From NCBI RefSeq assembly GCF_902459465.1, contig NC_047068.1, forward strand, positions 18,313,195 to 18,377,194: DNA of 64,000 nucleotides. Direction: 5' to 3'. This stretch comes from Asterias rubens (lineage: Eukaryota; Echinodermata; Asteroidea; Forcipulatida; Asteriidae). The position numbers and the translations under genes are program-made. Shown piece after piece: positions 58,961-64,000 of this stretch. How positions within the stretch are numbered: position 1 is the first letter of the stretch; each line of letters begins with the position of its first letter. The notes under the pieces are model-generated. The model was given only the letters and a program-made list of their open reading frames with translations. It did no database searches and was not told the origin of the DNA.

Positions 58961-59149
58961 TTTCATTGGCCAATCTAACAGTTTCTTGATGCTATTTCTG
59001 TCTTTCTTATTTTGTTTTATTGGAAGTAACACCCGAAATAAAACAATAAGGTTTAACACTAGGTCTAATTGCCCACCAAATACACCTGTCATTTCTTGCT
59101 ATTTTCCCCCAAAATTTGCTAAGCAGATTTTGTAGTGGTTAAATTTTGA

Positions 59150-59257
59150 CAACAGAGGGCGCTATACACTTAGGTTCAATTTGCAGACCGAACCATTTCT
59201 GTCTGCTACCCGAAGACAACAAATCTTAACGAATAGAAGGGTTTCTAATTGAAGCAG
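59150..59257 (+). other. probable non-coding first exon of the vanin-like gene
   Basis: AATTGAAGCAG|GTAAGTC is a near-ideal donor after 59257. The coding exon that follows begins after an equally good acceptor (TTTTTGTTTCCCCTCAG, exon from 60194), so a 936-bp first intron in the 5' UTR fits. The transcription start is not defined; GACAACAGAGGGCGCTATAC at about 59142 lies just upstream. The start coordinate is approximate. Confidence 0.4.
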
Positions 59258-59300
59258 GTAAGTCTTATACCTAATTTTGCTAGTGGTTTGAGTACCTCAT

Positions 59301-59400
59301 TTTTACAAAAAGGGATATATCTATCAGGTAAATTAGATACTACATTATTTTACTTCGAATGAAAAAGTGGTGGCGCCATACGCAAACTTTTCCCCTTCAT
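59301..59400. repeat. single copy of the GGCGCCATACG repeat
   Basis: GAAAAAGTGGTGGCGCCATA, CGCAAACTTTTCCCC with a preceding inverted CTCATTTTTACAAAAAGGGA block. It is a relative of the pair at 57834 and the inverted pair at 59561-59688. Confidence 0.65.
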
Positions 59401-59439
59401 TTGATAAAGAAAAATATTAGTATTGTGGTCTGATGTCTC

Positions 59440-59492
59440 TTACCCGGAAGAAGCCCCACCACACAAGTGGGGCTAACCCGGAAGAAGACAAC
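59440..59492. other. hairpin flanked by short direct repeats
   Basis: GCCCCAC and GTGGGGC form a stem around CACACAA, and ACCCGGAAGAAG lies directly on each side. The arrangement (direct repeat, hairpin, direct repeat) resembles a tiny insertion with a target duplication. Confidence 0.45.
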
Positions 59493-59560
59493 AACATTGG
59501 CTTTCTTCTATATATATGTCCGTGTTGATTGAGTCAGTCTGTGAACTCTGCTCTGTATTT

Positions 59561-59688
59561 GGAAAAGTTTCCGTATGGCGCCACCACTTTTTCACTCGAT
59601 ATGAAATAATATTTTTTAACCTCAAAATGAGATATCCCTTTTTGTAAAAATAAGTGAAAAAGTGGTGGCGCCATACGGAAAGTTATCC
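59561..59688. mobile_element. inverted pair of the GGCGCCATACGG repeat
   Basis: GTTTCCGTATGGCGCCACCA (arm 59561-59595) and TGGTGGCGCCATACGGAAAG (arm 59653-59688) are near-perfect inverted repeats about 35 bp long with a 57-bp spacer. This is the palindromic form of the family and looks like a small non-autonomous element in intron 1. Confidence 0.65.
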
Positions 59689-60216
59689 CTGTATTTTAAT
59701 TTGTTTACCTTTTTGTGGAAATATATAGGCTTTAAAATATGTAAACAAGACTCATTTTTTACCTAGTGTCCCATTGGAAATGGATACCGAAATTAATTAT
59801 GTCAAATGTATTGTCTGATATGCTCTTATGCTCTTCTTAATTTGTTAATAAATCAGGAGCGGGCCACGCAAATTATTATTAGGAAGAATCCAGAAATTGA
59901 CAGACTCGAATAATATTGTCCTTCTGTTCTGCCACGTTTAATATGAGCATTACTCTGCCATTCTATAAAGCTATTGAAATGATATCAATCTGATTGCTTT
60001 TGCTATCCTCTTTCCAATGGTATAAAACTTGTTAGGGTTTTGTGAAAAAATACAAAAGTGCCGGACTCCCTAACTTTTCATAGATAGAAAAAAAACTAAA
60101 AAGGGCCAGCCAAGTCAGTGTCTTGAATTTGAAAATGGGCCACAGTTTGTAAACAATTTCATCAGAGTTTTGGATCTTTTTGTTTCCCCTCAGATCTGGT
60201 TGGTACTCATTTTACA

Positions 60217-62550
60217 ATGATGCTACCGTTCATACTAACCTGCCTGTGTGGAGGTTTACTAGCTAGCGGCCAGCCAAACGAACACGGCTACATTCAACAT
60301 GATGAAACCATCCACGATACAGAGAACGATGGGTCCATGAGTTTCACTGCAGCAGTCTACCAGCATGATACGCTGAACTGGCTTCTTCCAAGTATCAGTC
60401 GTGAAGAGGCATTACGATTGATGAATATAAATGTGGACACTTATGAGGAGCAGATCATCACTGCTGCTTCAAAGGTACCCGAGTGAGATTCTGAATTCTT
60501 TGTCTACAAAACAAATAATCTTGTTCAGCTTTTGATAACTTTCAAAATGAGCAATATATTTGTTGAGCTATCACCATCTGTATCATAATCCCTTTGTGCA
60601 ACAACTTGTATCAGGCCTTGAATTTCGTTCTTGAAGGCACCCTGCTCTTTTTTCTCTGGTTAAGGGGCATCTCTTCAAAGAGGGAAATGCAAACTTATTC
60701 TGGAACTTTGCAAAGGTCACTGCAGCAAAAGCAGAAGGCCACATTTCATAAAGCCTGTTAAAAGCTCCTTAAAAACTTGCTAGTGCACAGAAAATCTTGC
60801 TGAACAAAAACTGATTTAAACCAATGAAAATTAAATGAGTTTGCATTGTTGCAACTGGTATAGTAGGTAAGAATGAGATGGGGGAGAGATGGGGGTGGGG
60901 ATGAGGAATGTATAGAAGTGGAGTGGATTAAGGAGGGAAAGTGGGAGGGAGTTTGACGAGTAGAGTAAAGACACTCTAATTTAAGATGGCCAGGATGAAC
61001 AAAAGTGAAAACACTGCGACTCAAGGAATAATAAGATGGCTAGACAAGAATTTACACATATTATGTAGGAAATTAAACAAATCTAATTACTGTTTTTGAC
61101 TGTTTGACATTTTTAAAAAACTTGTTTCCAGGGTGTTTCGATGATCGTCTTTCCGGAGTACGGCATCACTGGCTTAAAAATGTCCAACACCACCGTCACT
61201 GCCTTCTTGGAGTTTGTTCCCAACCCATATGAGCGAAAAATCATACCCTGCGACTCTATACAGTTGAAGGACTCGCCCATCCTGCAGCGCCTCAGCTGTC
61301 TGGCTAAAAACTATTCAATGGTAGTCATTGCAAACCTAGCTGCAAAGAAGCCGTGCAAAAAGACTTCACAGGCACCCGACTGCCCGCCAGACGGCATGTA
61401 TAAGTTCAACACTGATGTTGCTTTTGGTGCGGATGGTCAACTTGTAGCAAAGTATAATAAAATAAAACTGTATTCAGAAGAGAGGACTTGGTTTCAGCCT
61501 GGAAGGGGAGTCGAAAACCTGGGGGTATTCCAAACTGAGTTTGGGGTTTTTGGGCTGTTTACTTGTTTTGATATGTTGTTTGAACAACCAGCGGAGCTTT
61601 TAGTTCATGGTATGGGGATCACTAATATGGTCTTCCCCACAGGATGGATGAATGAGTTACCATTGCTTAGTGCGGTGGAGTATCAACAAGCTTGGGCTAT
61701 CAGTTTTGACGTCAATCTGTTAGCTGCAAATATCCAATTGCCTTTATTTCATTTTACTGGTGGTGGGTTGTACAACGGTGCAAAAGGTGCTGTTGTGTAT
61801 CATTATAACATGACGGAGTACAAAGGGGTTTTGGTGGTTGGGAAGTTACCCATTCGAAAACAGAGAGCCGCAAATATGAACTCTACTGACATGAAGAATA
61901 CCTTGAAACAGATTAAGAAACTCACTCCTAAGGAGCTTCTAAAGGTGTCTCCTGTGGTCAGGGCTATTTTCACTGAAGGCTCAGAAATATCCCCACTTCA
62001 GGAAGCGAGAAAGAAAATGCATGAAGCTACCCATCCATTGTCACCATTGCAATCATCACCATCCTGCGATAAACCATTTATATCACTTATGAACCACGAC
62101 CCCTATACCTTCACCCTCCTAATGGAACAATCCGCACGAACATCAGTGTGCAGCAAAGGACTCTGTTGCTATCTTAACTACACATTCAACGCTAACTCAA
62201 CCCACATAGAGCTATTTGCACTCGGCGTCTTTAACGATCTACACATCAACAATGGACAGTACTATATACAAACCTGCGCTTTAGTCAAATGTAAATTTCA
62301 GATAAAGTATAGCTGTGGTGCTGAGACTGAACAATCCAAGAATAGATTTGAATCCTTTAGTTTGAGAGGTGAGGGATTTGACCCTAGTACAGTACTGTTT
62401 CCTTCAGTATTGACTTCTGGTGTTCAGTTACCAGTGATTGGCAAAGAGTGGGAGAGTCCTTCGCCTCATGATCGTGTTTGGAGTGATAGCGGGACGAGGG
62501 AGCCGTTACTTGAGGCTAGTGTGTTTGGGAGATTGTATTCTAAAGATTAA
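60217..62550 (+). CDS. vanin/biotinidase-family secreted amidohydrolase
   Basis: Coding exons 60217-60474 and 61132-62550 join in phase 0 (TCAAAG|GTACCC ... TTTCCAG|GGTGTT) and give 558 residues, close to the 510-545 of vanins and biotinidase. Residues 1-19 are a signal peptide. SREEALRLMNINVD marks the nitrilase-fold start. The catalytic triad is Glu95 (FPEYGITG), Lys196 (KYNKIKLY) and Cys231 (FTCFDML), with family-like spacing; FPTGWMNELPLLSAVEYQQA follows. The Cys-rich C-terminal domain (from about 395) contains CSKGLCCYLNYTF. Six N-glycosylation sequons lie at 105, 146, 312, 336, 435 and 441. There is no hydrophobic tail, so no GPI anchor; it is probably soluble and secreted. Family members split pantetheine (giving pantothenate and cysteamine) or biotin amides; the sequence alone does not tell which. 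The second ATG codon could also start translation. Confidence 0.93.
60475..61131 (+). other. intron of the vanin-like gene (657 bp)
   Basis: It is bounded by AAAG|GTACCC and TTTCCAG|GG. It holds a GGGAGAGATGGGGGTGGGGA purine-rich patch near 60880-60960 and no other gene. Confidence 0.85.
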
Positions 62551-62840
62551 TGGGAAACAAAAACCAGTATTGAGTACAAAAGTATTTCAATAGAAATGAA
62601 TAAGACTAAAAAAATTTTTTATTTTTTTATATGAAGTTATGTCATATTTGACTCTAAAGAACATTGTATCATGCAACAACGATGTATCTCAGTTTTGTAA
62701 TAACTGCGTTTCTTGCATAAGAGATGCCATGTGCAAATGCATCATGCTCCGTGCTGTTAGGTTTTGTATGTACCTTAGAGGTATACATTTGGTAATCTTT
62801 CTTAAAATGAATGGCAATAAAAACATTAAGTTAGAAGCCT
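62551..62840 (+). other. 3' UTR with poly(A) signal AATAAA at 62816-62821
   Basis: The 265 bases after the stop codon are AT-rich and lead to GGCAATAAAAAC, a canonical AATAAA signal. The 72-codon frame at 62639-62857 lies inside this UTR and is not supported as a gene. Cleavage about 15-25 bases after the signal is expected. Confidence 0.6.
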
Positions 62841-62859
62841 ACAGCAGCTTTCGATAGTA

Positions 62860-63470
62860 TAAAGCATTTTATTAATTTTGTGCCCCCAAACTTAAATTTG
62901 ACAATGTTTCTCAGATTGTGTATTCCTATTGATGATTATTCTTTCTGTGACAAAACAATTTCTTTCTCTTTCCCTGAAATATGGAGCAGCTGAAAAAGGC
63001 CCAAAGAAGCTGTTTTGTAAATGTAGACTGAAATTGAAAAGTAAAGAAATGTAAGTGATATTTAGTCGACAGATTTTTATATATGAAAGTATATTTTTTT
63101 AAAAAGCTATATATCATAGGCCTAACTGTTTGTTAATATGCAATACCTGTTTTCTAATGTGTCTATTATTCTCAACCAATTAAACAAAATGGCGTCATTT
63201 TCCAATTTGTACTGTTTATTCATAACTGTCTAAACCAAATATAAAAATTGTACTAATAACATCAAATTTAAAATGTACCGAATTACATTAATAAATTACA
63301 AATTCATTCATCAAGGACTTGGTATTCCATGTGTGATTTTCTCTGCAGTGAATGGAATTTAGCTTAAAGCCATTGGACCCTTTCGGTACAGAAAAAACAA
63401 AAAAAGTTCACAGATTTACAACTAATTTACAGGGTTTACAGAAGGTAATGGTGAAAGACTTCTCTTGAAA
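62860..63470. other. no recognisable feature
   Basis: AT-rich intergenic DNA. I see no exon with paired splice signals and no repeat family in this stretch. Confidence 0.5.
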
Positions 63471-63499
63471 TATTAGTCCATGAAATGCTTTACTTTTTG

Positions 63500-63710
63500 A
63501 GAAAACGGTAAAACAATATAAATATAAATTCTCGTTAGCGAGAATTACGGATTTCTTTTAAACACATGTCATGACACGGCGAAACGCGCTTGGGTTTTCC
63601 CGTTATTTTCTCCCGACTCCGATGACCGATTGAGCCTAAATTTTCACAGGTTTGTTGTTTTATATATAAGTTGTGATACACGAAGTGTGGGACTTGGACA
63701 ATACTGTTTA
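63500..63710. mobile_element. diverged right part of the AAGGCAGTGGACA element family
   Basis: GACCGATTGAGCCTAAATTTTCACAGG, split here as GACCGATTGAGCC and TTTTCACAGG, then TTGTTGTTTTATATATAAG, GATACACGAAGTG and GGACAATACTG, follow the right half of the elements at 27040-27390 and 29977-30335. The left half is replaced by unrelated sequence. Confidence 0.5.
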
Positions 63711-64000
63711 CCGAAAGTGTATAATGGCTTTAAATGTAACATAAGTTTGATTAAATACAAATGACAATAATAATATTATGACAACACTCAAATTCTGCAA
63801 ATTCTTGATCGTTGGGTGTCTCAAAGCACTTATACCTTTAAAAAAAAGAATGCAAAACTTTTTAGTTTGATGAATTGTACGACACCAATTTTTATAACAC
63901 GTGGTTAAGTGGATTAGACTCGAGATCTGAATGCGAAGTCAGCAGAGTGCGCTACATAATTGGCAGCACATGCTGTATACTCCCCAAAAATTCCAAAGTT

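Noticed and set aside
62639-62857. Cys-rich 72-codon frame after the vanin-like gene
   Set aside because: It lies in the 3' UTR, overlaps the poly(A) signal and has no splice or promoter support.
63895-63960. tRNA-like GTGGTTAAGTGGATTAGAC segment
   Set aside because: Only a box-A-like word is present. No box B follows, so it is at most a fragment of another SINE.

Overview
The window is animal nuclear DNA, most likely from an echinoderm and possibly a sea star. The clade call rests on my recollection of several palindromic element families seen here and is an inference. The eukaryotic signs are direct: spliced genes with GT..AG introns, an AATAAA signal, a tRNA-derived SINE, a broken non-LTR retrotransposon end, TTAA-flanked palindromic elements, satellites and a 100-N scaffold gap.

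Layout. 1-26505: one long satellite of about 45 units, alternating about 575-bp (L) and about 550-bp (S) forms, with four roughly 875-bp composite units. 26.5-33.1 kb: non-coding DNA packed with palindromic (MITE-like) elements and three or four exon-like segments with splice signals but no shared reading frame. 33.15-35.3 kb: a tandem repeat of about 377 bp. 35.4-40.3 kb: more palindromes and one promoter/first-exon-like site near 36.9-37.1 kb. 40.7-43.4 kb: a segment in three tandem copies, each carrying the same exon-like sequence and the same SINE. 44.4-52.0 kb: minisatellites of 51 and 56 bp, the latter with 286-bp and 671-bp higher-order repeats. The largest block is flanked by two inverted copies of a gene-like segment. 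53.06-55.65 kb: an AT-rich satellite of about 77 bp.

Genes are confined to the right end. On the minus strand at 56.4-57.35 kb there is a partial gene for a putative secreted protein: a signal-peptide exon and a second exon joined in a compatible phase. On the plus strand at 59.2-62.8 kb there is a complete vanin/biotinidase-family amidohydrolase. It has a probable non-coding first exon, two coding exons, the Glu-Lys-Cys nitrilase triad, six N-glycosylation sequons and a poly(A) signal. Both genes encode predicted secretory-pathway proteins and they diverge from one interval, but I see no evidence of a shared pathway. Open frames inside the repeats are judged to be by-products of repeat periodicity.
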